From Desulfuromonadaceae bacterium (GTDB lineage: Bacteria; Desulfobacterota; Desulfuromonadia; Geobacterales; Pseudopelobacteraceae): a DNA stretch of 64,000 bases. Where the stretch lies: the NCBI GenBank assembly GCA_028687585.1, contig JAQTZV010000006.1, positions 62,001 through 126,000 on the forward strand, written 5' to 3'. The translations under genes were made by a program, and so were the position numbers. The stretch's first letter is position 1. Each line of letters opens with the position of its first letter. The notes under the pieces were generated by a model. It had not been told where the DNA came from. It ran no database searches and worked only from the letters and a program-made list of their open reading frames with translations. This document shows, in pieces, positions 21,926 through 30,769 of this stretch.

Positions 21926-22684
21926 ATGAAAACCCATGAAATGCATGACTGGCTGAAGGCGGGGACTCACTACCGTAGTAAGGGAAATTTTGAGAAGGCA
22001 TTGGAGGCTTTTGCCCAGGCCCGCTTGGCGCTGCTTTGCGAAATGGGGGAGTGCTTGACCAGCCTGGGACAACTGGAGGAAGGGCGGGTGCTGTTTGAAG
22101 AGGTTCTGGAAGCGAATTCCGCCGATATTCGCGCCAACGCCGGAATTGGTGTGATTTCACTTCTGGCGGAAGAGTATGGCACTGCTGAGACGGCCTTCGG
22201 TAATGTCCTGCATCTGGATCCGGATAATGTCAAGGCACTCTGCGGCATGGGAATGGCGAAGAGGGCGAGCGGCCAACTCGAAGAGGCGTACAGCGTATTG
22301 CTGGAGGCGCAGGATAAAAATCCGGTACATAAGAGTACGTTACAGGCTCTGGCCGATGTTGGCGGTCGTCTCGGCAAGGCGGCGGAAGTACTGCCGCTGC
22401 TGCGAAAATACCTGAAGCGCTATCCGGAAGACCGGGAGATTGCGATAGATATAACGGCGCTGGAGGAATTATCCACCGCAATACTCACAACACCGTTGGC
22501 TTCTCCCTCTGAGGAGCTCAAGAATGTTCTGGACTCTTTTCGTGCTAATCCGGATGATTTGAGCGTTGTAAACGAACTGTTGCGGTTACTTCATCAACTG
22601 GGGCGCAGTCAAGAGGCGCAGGCGGTGCGTGCCGTTTTTCTCGTGCGGAATCCTGAAATGACGTCTGCTCTGTTGCAATCCTGA
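21926..22684 (+). CDS. TPR protein
   Basis: A 252-aa soluble protein made mainly of tetratricopeptide helical pairs (for example LTSLGQLEEGRVLFEEVLEA, AEEYGTAETAFGNVLHLDPD and SGQLEEAYSVLLEAQDKNP). These mediate protein contacts and have no catalytic residues. It starts 24 bases after the giant glycosyltransferase with an AAAGGA ribosome site and precedes a second TPR gene by 47 bases. By position it is likely a scaffold or adaptor for the glycosyltransferases or flagellin. No catalytic domain is present, so no more specific function can be given. Confidence 0.8.
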   Translation: MKTHEMHDWLKAGTHYRSKGNFEKALEAFAQARLALLCEMGECLTSLGQLEEGRVLFEEVLEANSADIRANAGIGVISLLAEEYGTAETAFGNVLHLDPDNVKALCGMGMAKRASGQLEEAYSVLLEAQDKNPVHKSTLQALADVGGRLGKAAEVLPLLRKYLKRYPEDREIAIDITALEELSTAILTTPLASPSEELKNVLDSFRANPDDLSVVNELLRLLHQLGRSQEAQAVRAVFLVRNPEMTSALLQS

Positions 22685-22731
22685 ACTATTATTGCTAGTG
22701 TAACGAAAATATTTGAGCAGACAGGTGAAAC

Positions 22732-23799
22732 ATGGACGTAATGCGCGCGATGCAGGCCCGGCAGAAGTACGAAGCGTTGGAAAAAACGCTGCAGTCGCTC
22801 TCTCCTGAAGCAGCGACTGAACAGATCACCCTTTTTATGCAGGAATTTCCCGACTACGCTCAGGCTCACAATGATCTGGCGGTACTGCTCCATCAACAGG
22901 GCGAGCTGCTACCGGCACTGGGGCGTTTTGAGCGGGCGGTACGGCTGGCTCCCCAAAATAGCACGTATCGTAAAAATCTGGCCGGCTTCTACTTTGTCGA
23001 ACTTGGCTGGACCGATGACGCTATCCTGATGTATACGGAGCTGCTCAGGGAACGTCCCGACGATACGGAGGTATTGGGCGCTTTGGCTCTGATCAGTAGC
23101 AGAATTAACCGACCGGAAGAGGCGGGGCATTTTCTGCGCAAGATTCTTGACCTTGAACCATGGAATAATGACGCTCGCAGCATGCTTAACTCACTGGTCC
23201 CATCCACTGTTACTGCCGTCCCGGTTATCATACCGCCAACGCCTGCACCTGACGCTGCGCCGGGAGATGTAGATACTCTGCTGGCGGAACTCCGGCAATC
23301 CGTTGCCGCTCTTTCGGCTCCTCAGACCCCGTCTGCGCCGATTGAAGTTCATGTAGCGGAAGCAGTGAAAGATGCCAGAATTACCGAACTTGAAAACCGT
23401 CTCAGAGATGATCCGACCAACGCTCTCATCAACAATGATCTTGGTGTTCTCTACCTAGAAGCCGGCAATCCGGAGCGTTCATGCGACCACCACGAACTGG
23501 CGTTTCGCTATGCTCCACAGAATCTGCTCTTTAGAAAAAACCTTGCCGGAGTTTGCGCCATCAGTGAAGGCAAGATGGACCGTGCTATAGAACTGTTAAC
23601 AGGCGGTTTACGAGATTATCCGGCTGATACGGAGATATTAGCTGCTCTGGCCCAGGTATGTATCCGGCTTGGTAGAAATGAAGAGGCCATTATTTTTCTT
23701 AAGCGAATTCTTGACATTGAACCATGGAACCAGGATGCCCGCTCTTTGCTGACCCAGCTACAGCAGTCATTTGGAGACAGTTTTTTTTTGAACAGCTGA
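22732..23799 (+). CDS. TPR protein, internally duplicated, ending at a T9 run
   Basis: A 355-aa TPR protein built of two similar halves. The first (about 35-145) has AHNDLAVLLHQQGE, RKNLAGF and ILDLEPWNNDARSML; the second (about 220-345) has INNDLGVLYLEAGN, RKNLAGV and ILDIEPWNQDARSLL. A low-complexity P/A-rich linker of about 65 residues separates them. The frame ends just after nine consecutive T (23781-23789). The downstream glycosyltransferase frame is already open across this point in the -1 register. One extra T, or slippage adding one U, would fuse the two into a protein of about 1600 aa. The stand-alone protein would be a TPR adaptor; the fused form would be a TPR-glycosyltransferase like others nearby. 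Confidence 0.75.
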   Translation: MDVMRAMQARQKYEALEKTLQSLSPEAATEQITLFMQEFPDYAQAHNDLAVLLHQQGELLPALGRFERAVRLAPQNSTYRKNLAGFYFVELGWTDDAILMYTELLRERPDDTEVLGALALISSRINRPEEAGHFLRKILDLEPWNNDARSMLNSLVPSTVTAVPVIIPPTPAPDAAPGDVDTLLAELRQSVAALSAPQTPSAPIEVHVAEAVKDARITELENRLRDDPTNALINNDLGVLYLEAGNPERSCDHHELAFRYAPQNLLFRKNLAGVCAISEGKMDRAIELLTGGLRDYPADTEILAALAQVCIRLGRNEEAIIFLKRILDIEPWNQDARSLLTQLQQSFGDSFFLNS

Positions 23800-26700
23800 A
23801 ACCTTCTACGGGAGAGGGAGAGCTAGCGGTCTCTCTCTCCATTGTTATACCTGCCAGAAATCAGGTCAATGTCACCACGGCCTGTCTGAACGCCCTCCTT
23901 GCTACTCCGCCCAATGTCAGCTTTGAAGTAATTATTGTCGACGATGCCTCTGACAACCCTCTTTCTGTTGATCTCCACTATTTTTCTGCCCGTTTTGCCT
24001 CCCTTCTCTTTTTGCGTAATTCGAGTAATCGGGGCTTTGCCGCATCATGTAATCTGGGAGCTCATTCGGCCTGCGGAAGATTTATCCTGTTTCTGAATAA
24101 CGATACCGAGGTCACCCCCGGTTGGTGGGCCCCTTTGATGGCAGAACTTGATACTGTTCCGGATATCGGCATTGTAGCCCCAAAGCTGATATTTCCCGAC
24201 AATACCATCCAGCATTGCGGTATGGTCTGGAAAGACCTCTCCCCAGCCAAAGCTCAACCGCACCATATTTATTACCGTTTTCCTGCTGATGCCCCCTGCG
24301 TACAAAAAGACAGAGATTATGACGCCGTTACCGGAGCATGCATCTTGCTCCGTAGAGAAGAACTTTTATCGATCGGCCCTTTTGATGAACGATATGAAAA
24401 TGGCTGGGAGGATACGGACCTTTGTTATGCCTACCGAAAAGCGGGGAAGCGTATCCGCTACTGTGCAGAGAGCGCTGTTATCCATCACCAGAGTTTGACT
24501 CTCAATGAAGAAATCAACGCTCTCTATGCCACACTGCCGGCTGATGATGAATTGATTTCAATCAACAATCAGCTGAAATGTTGCGACAGCGATAAAACTA
24601 TTGCATCAGCCAAGGTTGTTGCGAAAAAAATGGACCTATTGGAAAACAGGCTCGTTGCTGTACGCCAGAGATTTGATCGCAACCGGGCACACTTTTTTGC
24701 CAAGTGGGGAGGTTTTGTCGAACGGGACGATTATCGCTACTATCTTGAAGATGGCTTTGATCGGGATCCGGACATGGCACGATTAACCCCGGAGCTTCGC
24801 ATCGGACTTGGAACGCCGATGGAGGATGTTCTCGTTTCCATAGTAATCCTGACCTGGAATCAGCTTGAGTGCACAGAGGAGTGTCTTGCCAGCATTCATC
24901 GCCATACCGATCTGCCGCACGAAATTATTGTTGTTGATAATGGTTCGAGTGACGGCACTGTTGAGTGGCTCCGGGAGTATCAGCGCAGCAATCCGCTCAT
25001 GAGCCTGGTGGTGAACATTGAAAATCGCGGCTTTGCGGCCGGCTGCAATCAGGGAATCCGGATGGCGCGCGGTGCGTACATCCTGCTTCTCAATAATGAT
25101 GTGGTTGTCACTCCGAAGTGGCTATCCGGAATGCTGGACTGTTTTGTCAACCATCCGGAAACCGGGATTGTCGGCCCTATGACCAACAATATCAGTGGTC
25201 CGCAAAAAGTTGCGGACGCTTCGTATAATGGTATTGAAGATCTGGATACCTTTGCTTCTCTGTTTCGAGATCGCTTTCGTCATCGCCGCATTCACATGCG
25301 TCGTATTGTTGGTTTTTGCATGCTCCTCCGCCGAGAGCTGATCGGGCAGATTGGATATCTTGACGAGCGCTTTGGGTCGGGTAATTTTGAGGACGATGAC
25401 TTCTGCCTGCGGGCAGAACTGGAAGGGTATTCTAATCTGGTGGCCGGAGATGTCTTTATCCACCATGTCGGAAGTGCCTCTTTCCGTGGTAATCGCTTGA
25501 ACTACCGGCAGTCGATATCCGGTAATCGCAAAGGTTTTACGGAAAAGTGGAGCGCTCCGGTAACTGACCTTTCCTACGCACAGAAGATCCTTACCCTTCA
25601 GACTCTGGAGAAAGCCGACAAGCTCTGGCAGCGATGGAAACTGAACGATGCGGTTGAAGTTCTGCTTCAGGAGGGGATTCGTCACGTACCGCATGAGGTT
25701 CGTTTTTTCAAAGTTATCGTCGACTATCTGATCGATGCAACACAGTTTAAGGATGCTCTCGATACGCTAACCTCATCACCACTGGATGCTGGCAGTCCGA
25801 AACGGCTCTGGCGAGAAGGTGTGTGCCGTGAAGCATTGGGCGAATATGCAGCAGCAGAGCGCTGTGCCGATCACGCCATAGCGGCTGATGCTTGCTCTGC
25901 CCCGACACTTAATTTGATGGGTGACATTGCCAAAAGAAACGGTGAAACAGTGCTGGCGGAGTCGTATTATAACAAGGCCTGTTGTGCAGACCCCACTTTT
26001 GGCCCTGCCTACACAAACCGTGCCCTGCTTGCGGCTCTGCAAGGTGATCAGGCAAAATCCCTCCATCTTGCAGAACAAGGATTTATCGTAGCTCCGCTTT
26101 CCGCCAAGGTGGTCAGCTTCTATCATGAAACTCTTTGTGCCACTGAAGAGGCAGAACGGGGCATACCACTGTTTCGCGAAGCCGTCCGCTTTTATGGCGA
26201 GAACAGGACTCTGTCATACCTGCTGATTGACCTGCTTATTCGCAGCGGAGACGCTGCAGGCGCTTTGACGGAGGTGGAGAGGGCGATCTCCTGCTTTGGC
26301 GTCGATGCCGGTATGTTGCGGGCGGCACTTCCGTTACGTGATCTGCTTGGGCCGATTGAAATTGAGCCATCGAAACGAGGCGCTGGGCAATCCGTTTCTC
26401 TCTGTATGATCGTCAGAAATGAAGAAAAAGAGCTGCCGCGTTGTTTGGCCAGCATCAAGCCGCTTGTTGATGAAATGGTGATCGTTGATACCGGTTCTAC
26501 AGACAATACCCGTGAGATTGCCCGACTTTTTGGTGCCCGTATCATTGAATTCTCCTGGACGGGTGATTTTTCGGCTGCTCGTAACGCTGGCCTTGAAAAA
26601 GCCACCGGAGACTGGATTCTAGCCATGGATGCTGATGAAGTTATCTCGCCACTTGACCATGAAGCGTTCAAAAAACTACTTCTGGTGCCATCAGTTGCAT

Positions 26701-27533
26701 GGGAGATTACAACCCGCAATTATATGGTAAAGGTCAATATCGAAAAATGGCAACAAAATGACGGTCATTACATTATTGAAGAGTCCGCGGCCGGTTGGAC
26801 CCCCAGTAACAAGGTTCGTCTTTTCCCGAACCGCCGCGACGTCTTCTTTCAAAATCCTATACATGAAATGGTGGAGCCTTCACTCGAACTTCTCGGTATT
26901 CCGGTGCAAGTCAGCAGTATCCCGGTGCATCACTATGGGTATCTCGACCAGCAGAAAATGATCGAAAAAAAACGGGAGTACTATCGACTTGGTAAAGATA
27001 AATTGCAAAAAGCTGGTGGTAACGATCCTAAGGCGCTCTATGAACTTGCGGTTCAGGCTGCTGAAGTTGATGAATTTGAAGAGGCGGTAGCTCTTTGGGA
27101 GCGACTGATTCGCCTGCAACCGGATGTTCCGGTGGCATATTTCAATTTGGGATATTGCCTGCTTAAATTGGCTCAATTCCCGGAATCTTTGACGGCATCA
27201 CGCAAAGCTATTGCATTAAAGTCACCATATCCGGAAGCGGCAACAAACTGTGCTATAGCAGAACTGTGCGTCGGTTCGCCCGAAAATGCCGAGAGACTCT
27301 TGACCTCGACAATCAGCCAGGTCGGGAAGACGCCAAATTTGCTGTTGGTGCTGGGGGTTGTGCAGATTTGTCTCGGGAATAAAATTTCCGGAGAGGCGTG
27401 CCTGCAAAAACTTATCGCGCAACGGGTCTCTTTTGCTGAATTCATAACAGAGTTTACTGATAAATTGTTGGCTGCCGGGCGGGGGGAGTACGTGAAGCGA
27501 CTTCGTGATTCGGAGGTAGTAGCTGCTGGCTAG
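23724..27533 (+). CDS. Three-GT2 glycosyltransferase with two TPR blocks; true start uncertain
   Basis: 1269 aa counted from the first ATG in frame. Homology begins only around residue 35 (VSLSIVIPARNQVN), because the first 25 codons overlap the TPR gene in another frame and look like non-native sequence. Domain order: GT2 (35-290, FLNNDTEV and GFDERYENGWED-like motifs), helical linker, GT2 (368-620, VSIVILTWNQLE, LLNNDVVV), TPR (640-880), GT2 (889-1080, LCMIVRNEEKELP, DADEVI), TPR (1092-1250). No Shine-Dalgarno sequence is seen before 23724, so translation probably depends on the upstream TPR gene, either by coupling or by frameshift at the T9 run. The 3' end overlaps the end of flbT by 4 bases, tail to tail. 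Sugar specificity is unknown. Confidence 0.82.
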   Translation: MEPGCPLFADPATAVIWRQFFFEQLKPSTGEGELAVSLSIVIPARNQVNVTTACLNALLATPPNVSFEVIIVDDASDNPLSVDLHYFSARFASLLFLRNSSNRGFAASCNLGAHSACGRFILFLNNDTEVTPGWWAPLMAELDTVPDIGIVAPKLIFPDNTIQHCGMVWKDLSPAKAQPHHIYYRFPADAPCVQKDRDYDAVTGACILLRREELLSIGPFDERYENGWEDTDLCYAYRKAGKRIRYCAESAVIHHQSLTLNEEINALYATLPADDELISINNQLKCCDSDKTIASAKVVAKKMDLLENRLVAVRQRFDRNRAHFFAKWGGFVERDDYRYYLEDGFDRDPDMARLTPELRIGLGTPMEDVLVSIVILTWNQLECTEECLASIHRHTDLPHEIIVVDNGSSDGTVEWLREYQRSNPLMSLVVNIENRGFAAGCNQGIRMARGAYILLLNNDVVVTPKWLSGMLDCFVNHPETGIVGPMTNNISGPQKVADASYNGIEDLDTFASLFRDRFRHRRIHMRRIVGFCMLLRRELIGQIGYLDERFGSGNFEDDDFCLRAELEGYSNLVAGDVFIHHVGSASFRGNRLNYRQSISGNRKGFTEKWSAPVTDLSYAQKILTLQTLEKADKLWQRWKLNDAVEVLLQEGIRHVPHEVRFFKVIVDYLIDATQFKDALDTLTSSPLDAGSPKRLWREGVCREALGEYAAAERCADHAIAADACSAPTLNLMGDIAKRNGETVLAESYYNKACCADPTFGPAYTNRALLAALQGDQAKSLHLAEQGFIVAPLSAKVVSFYHETLCATEEAERGIPLFREAVRFYGENRTLSYLLIDLLIRSGDAAGALTEVERAISCFGVDAGMLRAALPLRDLLGPIEIEPSKRGAGQSVSLCMIVRNEEKELPRCLASIKPLVDEMVIVDTGSTDNTREIARLFGARIIEFSWTGDFSAARNAGLEKATGDWILAMDADEVISPLDHEAFKKLLLVPSVAWEITTRNYMVKVNIEKWQQNDGHYIIEESAAGWTPSNKVRLFPNRRDVFFQNPIHEMVEPSLELLGIPVQVSSIPVHHYGYLDQQKMIEKKREYYRLGKDKLQKAGGNDPKALYELAVQAAEVDEFEEAVALWERLIRLQPDVPVAYFNLGYCLLKLAQFPESLTASRKAIALKSPYPEAATNCAIAELCVGSPENAERLLTSTISQVGKTPNLLLVLGVVQICLGNKISGEACLQKLIAQRVSFAEFITEFTDKLLAAGRGEYVKRLRDSEVVAAG
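23781..23789 (+). other. T9 homopolymer at an out-of-frame gene junction
   Basis: Nine T in a row lie in the last codons of the TPR gene and in the open frame of the glycosyltransferase gene. Gaining one T, or adding one U by polymerase slippage, joins the two frames exactly. It may be a phase-variation tract, a transcriptional slippage site, a fixed mutation or a sequencing error. Confidence 0.6.
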
Positions 27534-27937
27534 GTTCCATCAGAACTTCTGTTAGCTTTGTCAAGTAGTGCATCTTCATAATCCATCAGTTTGCGTACCA
27601 GTTTAAGGGCCTGGTAATACTCTGCAGCCAGAACCTTTTCGTAAATCTCAATCAGAAAAGGGCGGGTGCTTGGCGCCGCTGAAATTATGTCTGTTGAAAG
27701 AGTGTTAAACTGTTCGTGATACTTCTCAAAATTTCCTGAGTCGATATACATCAATTGAACGCAAAAATAAAGGCGTCTGGCAGGAGACGTTACCTGCGAT
27801 TCGCCTAAAATATCGGTTTCCCTGAGGATAGGGACATTGTTTTCGATTAAAAATTCGGCAGTTTTTGGTCCGTTAACCATTACTGCGCCACCGATGATCA
27901 CTTTTTCGTGGGGCTTTAGACGGAGCTTCAGGGACAT
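27530..27937 (-). CDS. flbT: Flagellin post-transcriptional regulator FlbT
   Basis: A 135-aa protein matching FlbT. The N-terminus MSLKLRLKPHEKVIIGGAV, the LIENNVPILRETDIL stretch and the following helical RRLYFCVQLMYID region are family hallmarks. In Caulobacter, FlbT controls flagellin mRNA stability and translation together with FlaF; that role is known for the family and inferred here. It lies just downstream of a flagellin gene on the same strand with an AAGGAG site 10 bases before the ATG, so it is likely in the flagellin operon. flaF is present in the window but about 12 kb away. The gene ends within the tail of the opposing glycosyltransferase gene. Confidence 0.9.
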   Translation of the reverse strand: MSLKLRLKPHEKVIIGGAVMVNGPKTAEFLIENNVPILRETDILGESQVTSPARRLYFCVQLMYIDSGNFEKYHEQFNTLSTDIISAAPSTRPFLIEIYEKVLAAEYYQALKLVRKLMDYEDALLDKANRSSDGT

Positions 27938-27988
27938 TTATGATTAACTCCTTATCAGAACGTTTTGCCGCAGTTTCTGTTATAGCAG

Positions 27989-28912
27989 CTAGAAGAGCCT
28001 TAACACCGACTGCGCTGCCTGTGAAGCCAAACTGAGTGAAGTAGTGCCAATGCTCTGGCGGGTGTTCAGGATCAGCATATTGGCGCCTTCCTGATTCATG
28101 TCAGCCAGAGTAAGGTTGTCAGCACCGGTTTTCAATGTATTAACCATATTATCGGTAAATGTCAGACGGGTAGACACAACACTAAGATTTGCGGCAAGTG
28201 ATGATGACTGGGAGCGAAGGGTGCTTAAGGCACTCTCGAGCTGGGTAGCCGCGCTCTGGATTACAGAGGTTGCAATCGAACTGATTCCGCCACCTGTTGC
28301 CGTGGCATTCCAAGCAAGGGTCATACCGGCGGCGCCGCCAAAAGTACTTGATCCAAGTATGCTTTTTGCCGTAGCGCCATTACCGGAAAGAATAGCGGCA
28401 CCGTCAATGGAAAGCCCGCCGGATGTTGCATTAAACCCGGTAATCGATAAGGTCGCGGTATTAGTCAGCTGTCCAAACTCCACAGTCTGGTTTTGGCTGA
28501 TCAGGAAGTTGGTGCCACGGTAACCGGAGTCACTGGCGAGAGTGGAAATCTGAGTCATCAGGGTGTTGTAGGTAGCGGCATAGTTAGCGCGATCGGTAAC
28601 GCTGGATGATGCCGTTGCAGAGGAAGCGACACCCTGCGCTGCCTGAATCAGCGATGTGATACCGGCAATGCCGACGGTAGCAGCGCTAACCATCTGGACT
28701 GCCTCACTCATGCCGTCCTTGCGATTAGCAAGATCAGATGCGCGACTGTTGGCGTTCTCAGCAGCAAAAAAGTTGGTTGGGTTGTCGAGCGGAGTATTGA
28801 CCTTCTTACCGGTTGAAAGCCTGTTTTGTGTTTGACCGAGAAGCCTGGAGGTCTGCTGAAGAGAGAGGAGATTGTTCCTCATTCCTGCAGTAAGGGTGAT
28901 GTCGGATGCCAT
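27989..28912 (-). CDS. fliC: Flagellin, copy 1
   Basis: A 307-aa flagellin. The start is placed at MASDITLTAGMRNNLL, because AGAGGAG lies 8 bases before this ATG; a TTG two codons earlier is too close to that site. The N-terminal domain (LGQTQNRLSTGKKVNTPLDNP) and the C-terminal domain (NLTLADMNQEGANMLILNTRQ, ending SVLRLF) are the conserved D0/D1 helices that polymerise into the filament. The central part is short, about 100 residues rich in Ser, Thr, Ala and Gly, so large outer domains are absent. Surface Ser/Thr in this part are likely glycosylation targets, given the neighbouring genes. The two flagellins here are near-identical at both ends and differ in the middle. No clear promoter lies immediately upstream; it may be read from the upstream flagellin gene. 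Confidence 0.95.
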   Translation of the reverse strand: MASDITLTAGMRNNLLSLQQTSRLLGQTQNRLSTGKKVNTPLDNPTNFFAAENANSRASDLANRKDGMSEAVQMVSAATVGIAGITSLIQAAQGVASSATASSSVTDRANYAATYNTLMTQISTLASDSGYRGTNFLISQNQTVEFGQLTNTATLSITGFNATSGGLSIDGAAILSGNGATAKSILGSSTFGGAAGMTLAWNATATGGGISSIATSVIQSAATQLESALSTLRSQSSSLAANLSVVSTRLTFTDNMVNTLKTGADNLTLADMNQEGANMLILNTRQSIGTTSLSLASQAAQSVLRLF

Positions 28913-29018
28913 AGTCAATGCTCCTCTCTGAGGTTCCTGCTGCGCACACGTAGCTGAAAATGGCGCAACTATACCCAGTTTTGGAACATGCTACAAGACA
29001 TTAAAACAAGGACAAGAG

Positions 29019-29624
29019 CTAAGTTGTATAGGTACGTTGAAGTTCCTGTCTCCCTTCACCAATACTTTGCGCCGCTCCGGCCAACTGGTCGTGTGCAGCC
29101 CGAACCTGGTTATCAGGGGCGTTTATTGCAAGCTCGCCTGGCAATAGACTTGTCAGGCCCTTATCCTGCCAGATTACACTTTTCATCTGTACGCCCGGTT
29201 GTGGCGGGGGCGCAGGAATAGTCATGCTATCAATCTCTTTACGCAATGAGATGAAACTACGCAAGAGCTCCATACGTTCTTTGCTGTCGATGGCAAAAGG
29301 GGGATAGTTTTTGACAATTTTCGCCAGATTTGTCTTCATGGCCTGAACACGAGAAGCGGCGACATCCAACGCACTATCAGACTGCCTGATCCGTGTCGCA
29401 AGGTCATTTTTATCAGCCACATTCTCATCAATGCGCTGCAGGCGATCACTCTGGATTCCTTTGGCTGCATCAAGCGTCACCATGTCGGCGGCGCTTGCCT
29501 TCCCTGTCTGCTTGTCTGTCGCGGAAGGTTTCTGTTGCTGAGGAGAAGGCGGCATGGCGTTGTATTTAGCAGCAGCAATACTCTGTACGGCAGTCTTGGC
29601 CACGGGGGAAATATCTTGAGACAT
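29019..29624 (-). CDS. Unknown 201-aa protein between two flagellin genes
   Basis: I do not recognise this family. The N-terminal 60 residues are low-complexity and rich in Ala, Gln, Pro and Ser. Residues 65-140 are predicted helical with charged heptad-like spacing (RIDENVADKNDLATRI, SRVQAMKTNLAKIVKNYPPF, RMELLRSFISLRKEID). A proline-rich break (IPAPPPQPG) follows, and the C-terminus is helical. There is no signal peptide, transmembrane span or Cys. The gene is on the flagellin strand, about 100 bases before flagellin copy 1 and after the terminator of copy 2. Position suggests a flagellin partner such as a chaperone, filament minor subunit or glycosylation cofactor. None of these is shown by sequence. 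Confidence 0.7.
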   Translation of the reverse strand: MSQDISPVAKTAVQSIAAAKYNAMPPSPQQQKPSATDKQTGKASAADMVTLDAAKGIQSDRLQRIDENVADKNDLATRIRQSDSALDVAASRVQAMKTNLAKIVKNYPPFAIDSKERMELLRSFISLRKEIDSMTIPAPPPQPGVQMKSVIWQDKGLTSLLPGELAINAPDNQVRAAHDQLAGAAQSIGEGRQELQRTYTT

Positions 29625-29658
29625 GACCTCACCTCACTTTCTCTTGACTAAAGATAAA

Positions 29659-29690
29659 CAGTGGGAGAAGTGCTTTCACTCCTCCCACTG
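29659..29690 (-). terminator. Hairpin after flagellin copy 2
   Basis: The sequence forms a stem of 9 bp (CAGTGGGAG with CTCCCACTG), one G.U pair and 4 more bp (AGTG with CACT), with a four-base loop. On the minus strand a U-rich stretch (TTTATCTTT) follows. It lies 28 bases after the stop of the second flagellin and should end or protect its mRNA. Confidence 0.75.
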
Positions 29691-29717
29691 AGTACAACAA
29701 TCAATTGTTATCGGCTA

Positions 29718-30641
29718 CTAAAAGAGTCTCAGAACCGATTGAGCTGCCTGTGAAGCAAGGCTGAGAGAGGTAGTGCCAAGGCTCTGGCGGGTGTTCAGGA
29801 TCAGCATGTTGGCGCCTTCCTGGTTCATGTCGGCCAGAGTAAGGTTGTCAGCGCCGGTTTTCAAGGTATTGATCATGTTGTCGGTGAAGGTTTGACGGGT
29901 TGTAACAACACTCAGGTTGGCGGCCAGTGATGACGACTGAGAACGAAGGGTGCCAAGGGCGGTTTCCAGCTGGGAAGAAGCACTCTGGATAGCTGTTGTC
30001 GCATTCGAGCTGATTGCACCGGCTGTTGCTCCTGAAGCGTTCCATTGGACGGTCATGGCTGAACCACCAAAAGTGGATGAGGCCGTTATGGCTGCTGCAC
30101 TTGGGCCGTTTCCGGAAAGAACCCCAGCTGTGTCGATAGAAAGTCCGGCTGATGTTGCAGTGAATCCGGTAATTGATAGAGTCGCTGCATTGGTTGTCTG
30201 GCCAAATTCAACCGTTTGATTCTGGGCAATCAGGAAGTTGGTGCCACGGTAGCCGGAGTCACTGGCGAGCTGGGACACCTGAGACATCAGGGTGTTGTAG
30301 GTGGTTGCATAGTTAGCGCGATCAGTAACGCTGGATGATGCAGCAGCAGAGGAAGCGACACCTTGCGCTGCCTGAATCAGAGAGGTAATACCTGCAATAC
30401 CGGCAGTTGCGGCACTAACCATCTGCAAGGCTTCCCCCATGCCATCCTTACGGTTGGTAAGGTCGGCGGCACGAGCGTTGGCATTCTCGGCAGCAAAAAA
30501 GTTAGTCGGGTTGTCGAGAGGTGTGTTGACCTTCTTGCCGGTTGAAAGTCTGTTCTGTGTCTGGCCAAGAAGTTTGGATGTTTCCTGAAGTGCGAGGAGG
30601 TTATTCCTCATTCCTGCGGTTAGGGAGATATCGGTTGCCAT
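29718..30641 (-). CDS. fliC: Flagellin, copy 2
   Basis: A 307-aa flagellin starting MATDISLTAGMRNNLL. It shares almost all N- and C-terminal sequence with the copy 1.7 kb away (LSTGKKVNTPLDNP, NLTLADMNQEGANM, SVLRLF) and differs in the Ser/Thr/Ala-rich middle around residues 165-215. The compact middle region means the filament surface is mostly D1. AAAGGAGC lies before the ATG. A sigma-28-type promoter lies about 75-100 bases upstream and a strong hairpin terminator follows the stop, so this copy is probably the one controlled by the late flagellar sigma factor. As for copy 1, glycosylation is inferred from context. Confidence 0.95.
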   Translation of the reverse strand: MATDISLTAGMRNNLLALQETSKLLGQTQNRLSTGKKVNTPLDNPTNFFAAENANARAADLTNRKDGMGEALQMVSAATAGIAGITSLIQAAQGVASSAAASSSVTDRANYATTYNTLMSQVSQLASDSGYRGTNFLIAQNQTVEFGQTTNAATLSITGFTATSAGLSIDTAGVLSGNGPSAAAITASSTFGGSAMTVQWNASGATAGAISSNATTAIQSASSQLETALGTLRSQSSSLAANLSVVTTRQTFTDNMINTLKTGADNLTLADMNQEGANMLILNTRQSLGTTSLSLASQAAQSVLRLF

Positions 30642-30715
30642 GGTATTGCTCCTTTCTGGGTTTTAACGGCATTCGTGCCGCTTGATTTTTTATTGCAACG
30701 GAACTGTTACTCTGC

Positions 30716-30742
30716 TCATCGTTGTTCTCGAATAAAACTTTA
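30716..30742 (-). promoter_or_regulatory. Sigma-28 (FliA) promoter for flagellin copy 2
   Basis: On the minus strand TAAAGTTT is followed by 11 bases and AACGATGA. The sigma-28 consensus is TAAAGTTT-N11-GCCGATAA, so the -35 box matches fully, the spacing is exact and the -10 box matches 5 of 8. It lies about 75 bases before the flagellin start, in the gap after the 919-aa gene. Confidence 0.75.
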
Positions 30743-30769
30743 GTGTTTTTTTCTGATTCAACTTCAGAT

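Noticed and set aside
12023..27533. Repeated similar segments that could suggest DNA repeats or an array
   Set aside because: They are homologous glycosyltransferase domains that differ widely at the base level; no direct DNA repeats of CRISPR type are present.
28913..28918. TTG start two codons before the flagellin copy 1 ATG
   Set aside because: It would sit too close to the AGAGGAG site, and the ATG gives a product equal in length to the other flagellin.
28913..28985. Possible sigma-54 promoter before flagellin copy 1 (TGGGTATAGTTGC)
   Set aside because: The GG to GC distance is 8 bases instead of 10, so the spacing is wrong for sigma-54.
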